This document shows positions 51,861-61,612 of a stretch of DNA of 64,000 nucleotides, piece by piece. The DNA comes from JBMOGA01 sp049318625 (GTDB lineage Bacteria > Pseudomonadota > Alphaproteobacteria > Rhizobiales > Hyphomicrobiaceae): the NCBI GenBank assembly GCA_049318625.1, contig JBMOGA010000001.1:164632-228631 (forward strand), in the 5' to 3' direction. The notes under the pieces are model-generated. The model did no database searches and was not told the DNA's origin. It saw nothing but the letters and a program-made list of their open reading frames with translations. Each line of letters starts with the position of its first letter. The first letter of the stretch is position 1. The position numbers and the translations under genes were made by a program.

Positions 51861-53741
51861 ATGAATCGCGAGCCAGACAATTCCGATCCGTCGATCGGCC
51901 GGATCGTATCCGTCACGGGCTCGAAGGCGATCGTGCTGCTCGACCAGTCGCACCCGAACAGCCAGCGGACGGTCCGCCCCGAAATGGGAACGCTGCTGGC
52001 CATCGAGCAGGCGGCCACGGTCGTCGTCGCGATCGTGTGCGCGTTGAGCGTGCCGGTCCCGGCCCAGCGCGATGGCGATACCGAGGTCTGGGTGGCCGAA
52101 CTCGGTCTCGTCGGCGAGTTGTAGAAGGCCACCGAGACCACGCCCGGCGCCTTCAGCCGCGGCGTCACGACCTATCCCGCTCTCGGCGATCGCGTGCGGC
52201 TCGCGTCGAAAGACGAGTTGAGCCTCGCCTTCTGTGGCGATGGCGGCCAGTCGGCGCGGGTCGGGTGCATCCGCCAGGACCCCTCGATCCCGGCCATCAT
52301 CAAAATCGACGAGCTGCTCGGCAAGCATTTCGCGGTACTCGGCACCACCGGAACCGGCAAGTCGTGCACCACCGCGCTGATCCTGCGCGCCATCCTCGAC
52401 AAGAATCCGGGCGCCCACATTCTTCTGCTCGATCCGCACAACGAGTATGCGACGTCGTTCGGCGATACCGGCGAGGTCGTCTCGCCCCGCAACATGCAGC
52501 TGCCGTACTGGCTGCTGAACTTCGAAGAACTCGTCGAGTTCCTGGTCGGCGATCCGGAGGGTCGCAAGGCCGAGATCGAGATCCTGCAGGAATTGGTTCC
52601 GATCGCGCGCAGCCGTTACGGCGAGGGGCGCTCGAAAGGTCTCAACACGGCGCGGCGCGGCATGCTGGATCCGGGCCGCTTCACGGTCGACACTCCGGTT
52701 CCCTATCGCATCTCGGAGCTGACCGCTCTCATCGACGACCGGATGGGCAAGCTCGAGAACAAGCGCGACCTGCACCCCTACCGACAGCTTAAGAACCGCA
52801 TCGAGACGATCAGTCAGGATGCGCGCTACGCCTTTATTTTCGGCCAACTGACCGTCTATGACAGCATGGCGCAGATCCTCGCCCGGCTGTTCCGCGTGCC
52901 GGTCAACGGCAAGCCGATCACGATCCTGGAGCTGACGGGACTACCGACCGAGATCGTCAATGTCGTGGTGTCCGTGCTCTGCCGTCTGACCTTCGACTTC
53001 GCGATGTGGAGCGAGGGCCGCGTGCCGGTCACGCTAGTCTGCGAGGAGGCGCACCGCTACGTGCCCGCCAATCCCCATACGGGCTTCGAGCCGTGCCGGC
53101 GTGCGATCGCGCGGATCGCGAAGGAAGGCCGCAAGTACGGCGCCTCGCTGTGTATCGTGACGCAGCGGCCGTCGGAGATCGACCCGACCATCCTGTCCCA
53201 GTGCAACACCGTCTTCGCGCTGCGCATGTCGAACGACAAGGACCAGCAGATCGTGACGGCGGCGGTGTCCGATACGGGCTCGGGCCTGCTCGAATTCCTG
53301 CCGGCCCTCGGCCAGCGCGAAGCCATCGCATTCGGCGATGGCGTGCCGCTGCCGGTTCGCATCAAGTTCGACGAGTTGCCGCACGACGTGCTGCCGCGGT
53401 CCTCGACGGCGCGGTTCAGCGAGCGTTGGCAGAAATCGGAGTGCGACGAAGGTTTTCTCGAGCAGATCGTCGAGCGCTGGCGGTCGGCGGGCTCCGGGGC
53501 CGGGACGGACGTGGCCGCGCAGATGGCCATGTTCGCGGATGCCATGGGTATCAACGGGCCCGAGGCCGCCGCGGAACCTGCGGCCCCCGGGCCGCTCCCC
53601 GTCGATCCCGAGCGGACCGCTGCCGCGCTCAACCGCGTGTCGCCCGCCCGCCCCGCCGCGCAGCCACCTGCCACGCCATCGGACGGGGCGAACCGATTGT
53701 TGCGCGAGCGCCTCCTGCAACGCTCCACCGTCACGCGCTGA
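51861..53741 (+). pseudogene. HerA-like DNA-translocase ATPase gene with an in-frame amber codon at position 88
   Basis: The same frame runs from ATG 51861 (GGAGA upstream; also ATG 51843) to TGA 53741 and is broken only by TAG at 52122-52124. The N-terminal 87 codons form a HAS-barrel-like domain (IGRIVSVTGSKAIVLLD). After the stop, homology resumes at once (GAFSRGVTTYPALGDRV). Walker A is GTTGTGKS at about 161-168, Walker B is VTLVCEEAHRY, and a late ARFSERW segment precedes a Pro/Ala tail. GTG 52194 could re-initiate a 515-aa form without the barrel, but no ribosome site is seen. It is a recent nonsense mutation, a sequence error, or a readthrough. Confidence 0.7.
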
Positions 53742-53858
53742 GTTAACTGTGGCGCGTCGGCGGGATGCCGACAGCCGGAGGCTGTGGTAAGCGTTCCCGA
53801 CTCACGGCCCGACATTCCGGTCGATAGGCCGAAGTCTCGATCAGCGGCGAGGCCCAGC

Positions 53859-55301
53859 ATGTCTGCGATCTATCCGGTCATCCTTTCCGGTGGCGCCGGG
53901 ACCCGCCTTTGGCCGCTGTCTCGCGCCATGCTGCCCAAACAGTTCATCCGCTTCTTCCGCAGCCAGTCGGACAGCTATCTGGCCGCCGCGTTGAAGCGCC
54001 TGCCGCAGTCGGCCGGGTTCCAGGCGCCGCTGGTCATCTGCAACAGCGATCACCGCTTCCTCGTCGGCGACGAGCTCGACCGGACGGGCGTGCACGCCGA
54101 ATCGGTGATCCTCGAGCCGGTGGCCCGTAATACGGCGGCGGCGGTTGCCGTCGCCGCGCTGATGGTCAGCCGCAAGGATCCCGACGCCGCCATCGCCGTG
54201 ATGCCGTCGGACCACGTGATCGAGAACCAGAAGGGGTTCGCCGAGGCGGTGCGGCGGGCGGCGGACATTGCCCAGGGCGGCCGCCTTGTGCTGTTCGGCA
54301 TCGTGCCGGCGAGCGCACACACGGGCTACGGCTACATCAAGCGCGGGGCGGCGCTCGAGGGCCCCGGCGGCGGCCTGGTCGTCGCCCAGTTCGTGGAGAA
54401 GCCCGACATGGCCCGGGCCGAGGCCTATGTCGCCTCGAAGGATTACTTCTGGAACAGCGGCATCTTCGTGCTCAACGTGCGTACGTTCCTGGACGAACTC
54501 GGCCGGCTGGAACCGGCCATTCTCGTCGCGGCGCAGGCGGCTGTCGACAAGGCGGTCGACGATCTCGGCTTCGTGCGGCTGGATGCCAAGGCGTTCGCGG
54601 AATCGCCGTCGATCTCGATCGACTATGCGGTCATGGAGCGCACGAGCCGGGCGGCCATGCTGCCGATCGACGTCGGCTGGAACGACGTCGGCTCATGGTC
54701 GTCGCTGTGGGAGATCGCGCCGCGCGACGCGGCGGGCAATGCCGTCGAAGGCGACGCGGTGCTGCAGGACGTGCGCAACTGTTTCATCCATCGCGAGAAC
54801 GGTCTTGTCGCGGCACTCGGTGTCGAGAACCTCATCATTGTCGACACGCCGGATGCGCTGCTCGTCGCCGACCGCGGGCGCGCGCAGGATGTCGCCAAAA
54901 TCGTGCAGGGGCTGAAGACCGCCGGCCGCAAGGAGCAGGCGCAGCACGTCCGTAATACGCGGCCGTGGGGATATTTCGAGACGCTGTCGGTCGGCGGCCG
55001 CTTCCAGGTCAAGAAGCTGCACGTGCGTCCCGGCGGCAAGCTGTCCCTGCAGATGCATCACCACCGCTCCGAGCATTGGGTGGTCGTGCAAGGCACGGCG
55101 CTGGTGACGGTCGGCGAGTCCGAGCAACTCGTCCGCGAGAACGAGAGCGTCTACATCATCGCGACGCAGTGGCACCGCCTGGAGAACCCGGGCAAGGTTC
55201 CACTGGAGATCATCGAGGTGCAGATCGGCACCTATCTCGGCGAGGACGACATCCTGCGCTCCGACGACGTCTACAAGCGGGCCCCCGAAGAGACACGCTG
55301 A
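53859..55301 (+). CDS. manC: Mannose-1-phosphate guanylyltransferase / mannose-6-phosphate isomerase
   Basis: 480 residues, the usual bifunctional type II form. The GTP-binding motif is ILSGGAGTRLWPLSR at about 8-22, followed by the VMPSDH block and VEKPDMARAE. From about 365 a cupin isomerase domain begins (RPWGYFETLSVGGRF), with metal-binding histidines in MHHHRSEHWVVVQG. It makes GDP-mannose for surface polysaccharide. ATG 53859 is preferred to the upstream open frame. No capsule genes accompany it. Confidence 0.93.
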   Translation: MSAIYPVILSGGAGTRLWPLSRAMLPKQFIRFFRSQSDSYLAAALKRLPQSAGFQAPLVICNSDHRFLVGDELDRTGVHAESVILEPVARNTAAAVAVAALMVSRKDPDAAIAVMPSDHVIENQKGFAEAVRRAADIAQGGRLVLFGIVPASAHTGYGYIKRGAALEGPGGGLVVAQFVEKPDMARAEAYVASKDYFWNSGIFVLNVRTFLDELGRLEPAILVAAQAAVDKAVDDLGFVRLDAKAFAESPSISIDYAVMERTSRAAMLPIDVGWNDVGSWSSLWEIAPRDAAGNAVEGDAVLQDVRNCFIHRENGLVAALGVENLIIVDTPDALLVADRGRAQDVAKIVQGLKTAGRKEQAQHVRNTRPWGYFETLSVGGRFQVKKLHVRPGGKLSLQMHHHRSEHWVVVQGTALVTVGESEQLVRENESVYIIATQWHRLENPGKVPLEIIEVQIGTYLGEDDILRSDDVYKRAPEETR

Positions 55302-55316
55302 AAGCTCGCCACGGTT

Positions 55317-56249
55317 TCAGTGGCGGGTCTGCGGCGGCTCATCGTCGGGAACCGGCGCGGAGGGAAGGCTCGCGATGGCGGGCGCTTCGGCGGCCGCGGA
55401 GGTGGCTGCGGCTGCGGATGCGGCCGCCTCGCTCTCGTCCAGCCGACGACCGAAGAGGCGGACGCTGATCGGAATCGTCGACAAATACGCCAGAGTGAGA
55501 CCGGTCAGCGTCGCGTACGGGTAAGTGACGACCAGGGCCACCAGCGCGACGAGCAGGATGAACAGCGGCAACACCCATTCGCGCGAGATGCGCTCGCCGA
55601 GAAGCTTGCCTGAATAGGTCGGCGTGGTCGAAACCATCAGCCCGGCAATCAGCAGCGTATAGATCATCGTCAGCGCCACGAGTGGCGGCCGCGTCAGGCC
55701 GATGATGCCGAGCTGCTCGACATAAAGGGGCAGCAGGACGACGATTGCGGCAGCCGGTGCCGGCATGCCGGTGAAGAAGTTCGACTGCCAGCGCGGCTTC
55801 TCCTCGTCGATCGATGCATTGAAGCGAGCGAGGCGGAGGGCCGAAGCCAGGGCGAACATCATCACCACGATCCAGCCGAGCGAGCGGACCTCGCCGAGGC
55901 CCCACGAAAAGATGAGCAAGGCCGGGGCAACGCCGAAGTTGACGAAATCGGCGAGGCTGTCGAGTTCGGCACCGAACCGCGAGGAGGCGCGCAACATGCG
56001 CGCCATGCGGCCATCGACGCCGTCGAGCAACGCCGCGAATGCGATCGCCACGATGGCGAGTTCGAAACGGCCCTCGATCGCCATGCGGATGGCGGTCAAG
56101 CCGGCACATAATCCGAGCAGCGTGAAAAAATTCGGTACCAGCATCCGGAACGGAATCCGGCGATGGCGAAAGATGAGCCGGCGGCGGCGGCGGCGCGTCT
56201 CCTGTTCCAACCGCGGCAGGAGAGGATCGTCGGGCGTTCTGGTCGTCAA
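55317..56249 (-). CDS. pssA: CDP-diacylglycerol--serine O-phosphatidyltransferase
   Basis: 310 residues with about eight membrane helices. The CDP-alcohol phosphotransferase motif is complete: DGVDGRMARMLRASSRFGAELDSLAD, giving the D-G-x2-A-R-x8-G-x3-D-x3-D pattern. It makes phosphatidylserine, which the upstream psd product decarboxylates to phosphatidylethanolamine. A 45-residue Ala-rich tail is extra. Its ATG overlaps the psd stop (ATGA), so the pair is translationally coupled. Confidence 0.95.
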   Translation of the reverse strand: MTTRTPDDPLLPRLEQETRRRRRRLIFRHRRIPFRMLVPNFFTLLGLCAGLTAIRMAIEGRFELAIVAIAFAALLDGVDGRMARMLRASSRFGAELDSLADFVNFGVAPALLIFSWGLGEVRSLGWIVVMMFALASALRLARFNASIDEEKPRWQSNFFTGMPAPAAAIVVLLPLYVEQLGIIGLTRPPLVALTMIYTLLIAGLMVSTTPTYSGKLLGERISREWVLPLFILLVALVALVVTYPYATLTGLTLAYLSTIPISVRLFGRRLDESEAAASAAAATSAAAEAPAIASLPSAPVPDDEPPQTRH

Positions 56250-56959
56250 CTGCGTCTGGCCTCACGCTCGGGTTCCGACGACTTGAGATCGGCGAATACC
56301 GTCTCTCCGGCAATGGCGCGCTGACCGATCGCCACCAGCGGTGTCTTGCCGATCGGCAGGTAGACGTCGACGCGCGAGCCGAAGCGGATGAGGCCGAACC
56401 GCTGCCCGACGCCGACAGTATCGCCCTCGCCGGCGAACGTGACGATGCGGCGCGCCACCAAGCCGGCAATCTGCACCACGGCGACCTCGTCGCCGGTCGG
56501 CGTCTCGACGATGAGCGCGCGCCGCTCGTTCTGCTCGCTCGCCTTGTCGACGGCGGCGTTGAGGAAGGCGCCCGGCACGTAGAGCGAGCGCACGATCCGG
56601 CCGGCGACCGGACTGCGGTTCACGTGGACGTCGAATACCGACAGGAAGGTCGAGATGCGGACACGCTCGACCTCGCCGAGGCCGAGCTCCATGGGCGGCC
56701 GCACGCGCTGAATGGCGATGACGCGACCATCGGCGGGCGCGATCACCAGGCCGTCGCGCAAGGGCGTCACGCGATCCGGGTCGCGGAAAAAATAGACCAC
56801 CCACAGGGTCACGACGGCCAGCAGCCAGCCGATCGCCGGGACCAGCATGAAGAAAATCAACGTCAGAGCGGCACCGATCGCGATGAACTTGTGGCCGTCA
56901 CGATGGACGGGCACCAGCACCTCGGACAGCGCGTCCTGAACCTGCTTCATTGCCGACAT
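56246..56959 (-). CDS. psd: Phosphatidylserine decarboxylase proenzyme
   Basis: 237 residues from ATG 56959, the short alphaproteobacterial (PSD-A) type. An N-terminal membrane hairpin is at about 25-60. Conserved blocks are VIAPADGRV and SVFDVHVNRSP. The self-cleavage site is G194-S195 in RFGSRVDVYLP, which yields the pyruvoyl prosthetic group. It completes phosphatidylethanolamine synthesis with pssA. An in-frame ATG at 57016 is less likely. Confidence 0.95.
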   Translation of the reverse strand: MSAMKQVQDALSEVLVPVHRDGHKFIAIGAALTLIFFMLVPAIGWLLAVVTLWVVYFFRDPDRVTPLRDGLVIAPADGRVIAIQRVRPPMELGLGEVERVRISTFLSVFDVHVNRSPVAGRIVRSLYVPGAFLNAAVDKASEQNERRALIVETPTGDEVAVVQIAGLVARRIVTFAGEGDTVGVGQRFGLIRFGSRVDVYLPIGKTPLVAIGQRAIAGETVFADLKSSEPEREARRS

Positions 56960-57073
56960 GAGCACCCGCCTTCCCGCAATCGTTCGAGCCGGGCGGCGTT
57001 TGCCGATACCCCGCACCTGCCACCGAGGGCACGCCCGGCCCCGCGATGCTCCCTATAGCGCTTTATGGCGCTG

Positions 57074-58546
57074 TCAAGAAAGCGGAACGGCAATGAACCT
57101 GAGGTCGCCCTTGGAGTCCTCGACCCGCAGCAGAATCGCCTTGCGGCCGGCCTTGCGAACCTTCTCGACGGCCTTCTGCACGTCGGCGACGGTGGCGACC
57201 GGCTCCTGGGCCGCCTCGACGATCAGGTCGCCGGCACGAACGTTCTTCTTGGCCGCGGCACTCTGGGGGTCGATTTCGACGATCAGAATGCCCTTCGCCT
57301 TGCGATCGAACCCGTGCTTCTTGCGGAGATCCTCGGTCAGCGGCGTGAGCTTCAGCCCAATGACCTGGCGTACGTCGCCGGTCGGGGCCACCTCGCGCTT
57401 CTCGTCCTTGGCCTCGGCCGCCTCCGGCTTGTCGCTGTCCTCGGCCAGTCGCCCGATGACGACCTGCTTGGTCAAACGCTCGTTCTTGCGCAGCACTTCG
57501 ACGTCGACCGTCTTGCCGATCGGGGCCTGCGCGACGAGGCGCGGCAGGCCACGCATGGTGGTGACGTCCTTGCCGTCGAACTTCAAGACGACGTCGCCGG
57601 TCTGCAAACCGGCGGTTGCTGCGGGGCTGGCCGGGGAAATCGAGGCCACGAGCGCGCCCGTGTTCTCCTTGATGCCGAGGGCCTCGGCGGTCTCCTCGTT
57701 GACGGACTGGATCTTCACGCCGAGCCAGCCGCGCCGTGTCTCGCCGAATTGGCGGAGCTGATCGACGACGGACGTGGCAGTGTCGGAGGGCACTGCGAAG
57801 CCGATGCCGATGGAGCCGCCGGTCGGCGAGATAATGGCGGTGTTCACGCCGATGACCTCGCCCGCCATGTTGAACAGCGGGCCACCGGAGTTACCCTTGT
57901 TGATCGCCGCGTCGGTCTGCAGGTAGTCGTCGTAGGGGCCGGAGTTGATGTCGCGCTGCTTTGCCGAAATGATGCCGACCGTGACCGATCCACCGAGACC
58001 GAACGGATTCCCGATCGCCAGCACCCAGTCGCCAACCTTCAAGGTCTCCGACGACCCGAATTTGACGGCGGACAGCGGCTTCTTCGGCGTCACCTTGAGC
58101 AGCGCGAGGTCGGTCTTGGTATCGCGCCCCAGCACCTTGTCGACCTTGAGCTTCGAGCCGTCGTGAAAATTCACGATGATCTCGTCGGCGCCCTCGATGA
58201 CGTGCTGATTGGTGACGATCAGCCCCTCGGTACCGTCGATGACGAAGCCCGAGCCGAGCGAGGAGACCTTGCGGTCCTGGTTGGGGCGGGCGCCCTTCTT
58301 GCTAAAGAAATCGTCGAAGAACTCCTCGAACGGCGACCCCTTGGGCACCTTCGGAAGCGGCGCACCCTGCGGCCCCTTGACCGTCTGCGAGGTCGAGATG
58401 TTGACCACGGCATCGATCAGGCGCTCGGCAACGGGCGCGATCGACTCCGGTCCGCGGGCGTGGGCCGGGGCGCCCGCCGCGACCACGGCCGTCGCCAAGG
58501 CGACCATCAGGGCCACGAGTGGCAAACGGTGCTTCGCGCGCGTCAT
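57074..58546 (-). CDS. degP: DegP/HtrA-family periplasmic serine protease (Do type)
   Basis: 490 residues. A signal peptide (1-31, ending AHA) precedes a trypsin-like domain. The catalytic His is in VTNQHVIEG, Asp in DTKTDLALLKV and Ser220 in GNSGGP. Two PDZ domains follow (about 265-360 and 395-485), separated by an acidic linker of about 25 residues. It degrades or refolds envelope proteins under stress. The start at 58546 has GGGAGAA upstream. It is downstream of hflK-hflC-DUF2065, the common alphaproteobacterial order. Confidence 0.94.
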   Translation of the reverse strand: MTRAKHRLPLVALMVALATAVVAAGAPAHARGPESIAPVAERLIDAVVNISTSQTVKGPQGAPLPKVPKGSPFEEFFDDFFSKKGARPNQDRKVSSLGSGFVIDGTEGLIVTNQHVIEGADEIIVNFHDGSKLKVDKVLGRDTKTDLALLKVTPKKPLSAVKFGSSETLKVGDWVLAIGNPFGLGGSVTVGIISAKQRDINSGPYDDYLQTDAAINKGNSGGPLFNMAGEVIGVNTAIISPTGGSIGIGFAVPSDTATSVVDQLRQFGETRRGWLGVKIQSVNEETAEALGIKENTGALVASISPASPAATAGLQTGDVVLKFDGKDVTTMRGLPRLVAQAPIGKTVDVEVLRKNERLTKQVVIGRLAEDSDKPEAAEAKDEKREVAPTGDVRQVIGLKLTPLTEDLRKKHGFDRKAKGILIVEIDPQSAAAKKNVRAGDLIVEAAQEPVATVADVQKAVEKVRKAGRKAILLRVEDSKGDLRFIAVPLS

Positions 58547-58657
58547 GCGTGGCTTCTCCCAATCCGGCCCGTCAGCCTGGAGGCCGACTGCCACAGCATC
58601 ATCGGAACCGCAGAGCCTGCCTGTCAACGTCCCCGCGCAGAAAACCCTCGAATACGG

Positions 58658-58846
58658 TCAACCCCGGACGAGCCAGACGAGTGCGAGACCGGCGACGGCA
58701 GCCGCCAGGCCCGCACCCCTCAATCGACCTTCGGACATGACCATCGCGGCCTTCAAGAGGCTGACTGCCAACCGCGGGAATGCGGCCCACAGCGCGCCTT
58801 CGATGACCAGGACCAGTCCGATGCCGACGAGCAGATCGCTGCTCAT
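58658..58846 (-). CDS. DUF2065 small membrane protein (YjeT-like)
   Basis: 62 residues, two transmembrane helices (about 5-25 and 43-60) around a basic loop. The start LLVGIGLVLVIEGALWAAFP is the DUF2065 signature. The family always sits by hflC and is unstudied; a role with the FtsH-HflKC complex is inferred from position. Its ATG overlaps the hflC stop (ATGA). Confidence 0.88.
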   Translation of the reverse strand: MSSDLLVGIGLVLVIEGALWAAFPRLAVSLLKAAMVMSEGRLRGAGLAAAVAGLALVWLVRG

Positions 58847-59733
58847 TGACGAGGTTGGCCAGGCCGCTGCTTGCCGCTCGGATCACTGAAGTAGCGGAAG
58901 AATTCGGAGTCCGGCGAAATGACAAGCCGCGTATCCCCCGGCTTCATGCTCTGCTCGTAGGCCTGCATCGACCGATAAAACCCAAAAAAGTCCGGATCAC
59001 GGCCGTAGGCATCGGCGAATATTCGATTGCGCTCGGCATCGCCCTCGCCGCGCAGCTGCTCGGACCGCTTGGTTGCCTCGCCCTTGATGATGGTGACCTC
59101 GCGATCGGCATTGGCCTTGATGCGGTTGGCCTCTGCTTCGCCCAGCGCCCGGATCTCGGTCGCCTCGCGGATACGATCGGCCTGCATGCGCTGGAACACG
59201 TTCTGCAGGTTCTGCTGCGGCAGGTCGGCCCGCTTGATGCGCACGTCGACGACCTCGACGCCGTAATCGCGGCCCTCTCTGTTCACCTGAGAGGCGATCT
59301 CGCGCATCAGGATCTCGCGGCGATCCTTGACGACGTCCTGCAGCGTGGCGCCGCCGAGAACCCGGCGAATGGCGCTGTCCATCACAGGACCGAGCACGAC
59401 GCGGACGCGGCGCTCGTCACGAACGTTCTGGTAGAACTTCAGCGGGTCGACAATGCGATAGCGCGCGTAGGCGTCGACGACGAGACGCTTCTGATCCGAT
59501 GCCGTCACCTCCTGCTCGGAGGTGTCGAGATCGAGAATACGCTTGTCGAAGTATTCGACCGTCTCGATGAACGGCGCCTTCCAGTTCAGACCCGGCGAGC
59601 GGATGACCTTGATCGGCTCGCCGAAGCGCAGCACGAGTGCCTGCTCGTTCTGGTGGACGATGAAGGCCGATGCATAGACGGCGACCAGTCCGGCGCCGAT
59701 TGCGACGACGAGAGCAGCAAGAAATCCACGCAT
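58843..59733 (-). CDS. hflC: FtsH protease modulator HflC
   Basis: 296 residues. One N-terminal membrane anchor (about 5-27), then the SPFH domain (VHQNEQALVLRFGEPIKVI onward) and a helical C-terminus. It contains RYRIVDPLKFYQNV and ILMREIASQVN. With HflK it builds the large cage around FtsH in the inner membrane. It starts 2 bases after the hflK stop. Confidence 0.95.
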   Translation of the reverse strand: MRGFLAALVVAIGAGLVAVYASAFIVHQNEQALVLRFGEPIKVIRSPGLNWKAPFIETVEYFDKRILDLDTSEQEVTASDQKRLVVDAYARYRIVDPLKFYQNVRDERRVRVVLGPVMDSAIRRVLGGATLQDVVKDRREILMREIASQVNREGRDYGVEVVDVRIKRADLPQQNLQNVFQRMQADRIREATEIRALGEAEANRIKANADREVTIIKGEATKRSEQLRGEGDAERNRIFADAYGRDPDFFGFYRSMQAYEQSMKPGDTRLVISPDSEFFRYFSDPSGKQRPGQPRQ

Positions 59734-59735
59734 GA

Positions 59736-60902
59736 TCAGTTGCTCCCCGGCTGGGCGGTACCCGGGCGGCGCTGGATCTGATCCAGCGTCAGATAGGGCA
59801 CGACGCCCTGCCCGTTGGCGCCATTGTTCAGAATGATCTTGTCGGCGCCCGTCAACACGCGCTCCTGCATCTCGATGAACATCCGGCGGCGGGTGACTTC
59901 CGGCGCCTTCTTGTATTCCTCGTAGATCTTGAGGAAGCGCGAGGCTTGGCCGGTGGCCTCGGCGACGGTCTGCTCGCGGTAGCCGTTCGCCCCTGCGAGG
60001 ATGCGATCGGCCTCGCCGCGGGCTCGCGGCACGATCTGGTCGGCGTACGTCTGCGCTTCCTTCTGGATGCGCTCGCGGTCGGCCACGGCCGCCTGAACGT
60101 CGCGGAAGGCGGCGATGACGGCCGGCGGGGGATCGACCTCCTTGAGCTGGATCTGGTCGACACGAATGCCAGACCCATACATGTCCAGGGTCTCCTGCAT
60201 CAGCTTCTGCACCGCCGTCTCGATCTTCTGGCGACCTTCCGTGAGGATGGGCTGCAGGCTCGATTGGCCGACGATCTCGCGCATGGCGCTCTCAGCCACC
60301 TCGCGCACCGTGGTCTCGGGCTGGGCAATATTGAAGAGATACTGAGACACGCCCGGCTGGCCGGACTTCGGATCGATCTCGGTGCGAATGCGCCAGAAGA
60401 CGACGAAGCTCATGTCGACGATGTTCTCGTCGCCGGTCAGCATCAAGCCGCTCTCGGCGTTCGGTCCGCGAACCGAGCCGGTGGTGCGACGGCCGATTTC
60501 GATGATGTTCTGCCGCGTGACCTGGGGCAGGCGCACCTCTTCGATCGGATAGGGGAAGCGGAAGTGCAGGCCCGGCGGCTCCTGACGCACGAACTGCCCG
60601 AACCGCATCACCACACCGAGTTCGTCCGGATTGACCCGGAACGTGAACGCATAAAAGGCCACGATTGCCATGCCAGCGACAGCGATCAGGAACAGCACGG
60701 GGCCTGGAAGGCCGGATCCCGGCATCACCTGCTTCAGCTTGTCCTGACCGCGCTTGAGGATCTCCTCGAGGTCGGGCTGCTGACCGCCGCCGGACGGACC
60801 CTGGCCCCATGGACCGCCGCCCCACGGGCCACCGCCGCCGCCCCCGCCGCCACCGCTCTTCCAGCCGCCGCCGCCGCCGTTATTCTGGTTGTTCCAAGGC
60901 AT
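59736..60902 (-). CDS. hflK: FtsH protease modulator HflK
   Basis: 388 residues. A Gly/Trp-rich cytoplasmic N-terminus (about 1-45, repeats of GGGG) is typical. The membrane anchor is about 68-90, then the SPFH domain (FRVNPDELGVVMRFGQFVRQEPPG), with a long helical stretch near 250-320. It is the HflC partner and heads the operon hflK-hflC-DUF2065-degP. The gap 60903-61072 should contain its promoter; no clear box stands out. Confidence 0.95.
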   Translation of the reverse strand: MPWNNQNNGGGGGWKSGGGGGGGGGPWGGGPWGQGPSGGGQQPDLEEILKRGQDKLKQVMPGSGLPGPVLFLIAVAGMAIVAFYAFTFRVNPDELGVVMRFGQFVRQEPPGLHFRFPYPIEEVRLPQVTRQNIIEIGRRTTGSVRGPNAESGLMLTGDENIVDMSFVVFWRIRTEIDPKSGQPGVSQYLFNIAQPETTVREVAESAMREIVGQSSLQPILTEGRQKIETAVQKLMQETLDMYGSGIRVDQIQLKEVDPPPAVIAAFRDVQAAVADRERIQKEAQTYADQIVPRARGEADRILAGANGYREQTVAEATGQASRFLKIYEEYKKAPEVTRRRMFIEMQERVLTGADKIILNNGANGQGVVPYLTLDQIQRRPGTAQPGSN

Positions 60903-61072
60903 TTATCTCGACCTTCGTGCTGCTGAAACCGGACGATCCGGCGCCGCTTGGATCAAGCGGGCCGATCGGCCTGGTCGTCCGGAGATTGGTCACTCGTGCG
61001 CCGCTTATAGGATATCCGTCGCCCAAGGGGCAATTCTAACTCACCCCAACATTGGGGCCGCTGCCTCGCCCT

Positions 61073-61612
61073 TCAAGCCGTCGGCGACGATCCTTCGATG
61101 CGGTCGTAAACGACCAGTGTCGCCCGATGCTCGTCGCGATCGCCCGTCGCGATGGGTGTGCGCTCGACTTCCTGCCACTTCGACGGGTCGAGCGGCGCAA
61201 AGGTTGCATCACCCTCGATCGCCGCATGGATGCGCGAAAGGTAGATGCGATCGGCGCGGGCAATGGTCTGCTCGTAGATGTCCGCTCCGCCGATGACCGC
61301 GATCTCGTCGACGCCGCGGGCCTCGGCCGCGCGGCGCGCGAGCGCGAGCGCGGCGTCGAGGCTGCTGGCAACCATGGCACCGGGCGCGGCGAAATCCGCA
61401 TCGCGGGTCACGACGATGTTGTCGCGGCCCTCGAGGGGTTTGCCGAGCGACCGGAACGTCTTGCGGCCCATGATCACCGGCTTACCCATGGTCAGCCGGC
61501 GAAACGTCTTGAGGTCGGAGGGCATGCGCCAGGGCAGCTGTCCGCCACGCCCGATGACGCCGTTCTCGGCGGCGGCGACGACAATCGTGATTTTCAGCTT
61601 CTCGCCTTGCAT
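61073..61612 (-). CDS. folA: Dihydrofolate reductase
   Basis: 179 residues. Motifs: IVVAAAENGVIGRGGQLPW (folate pocket), the Asp-containing MPSDLKTFR segment with the catalytic acid, KPVIMGRKTFRSLGKPL (NADPH), and AVIGGADIYE. It regenerates tetrahydrofolate for thymidylate synthesis. Its start overlaps the end of a lipoprotein gene by 19 bases; thyA lies one gene upstream. Confidence 0.95.
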   Translation of the reverse strand: MQGEKLKITIVVAAAENGVIGRGGQLPWRMPSDLKTFRRLTMGKPVIMGRKTFRSLGKPLEGRDNIVVTRDADFAAPGAMVASSLDAALALARRAAEARGVDEIAVIGGADIYEQTIARADRIYLSRIHAAIEGDATFAPLDPSKWQEVERTPIATGDRDEHRATLVVYDRIEGSSPTA

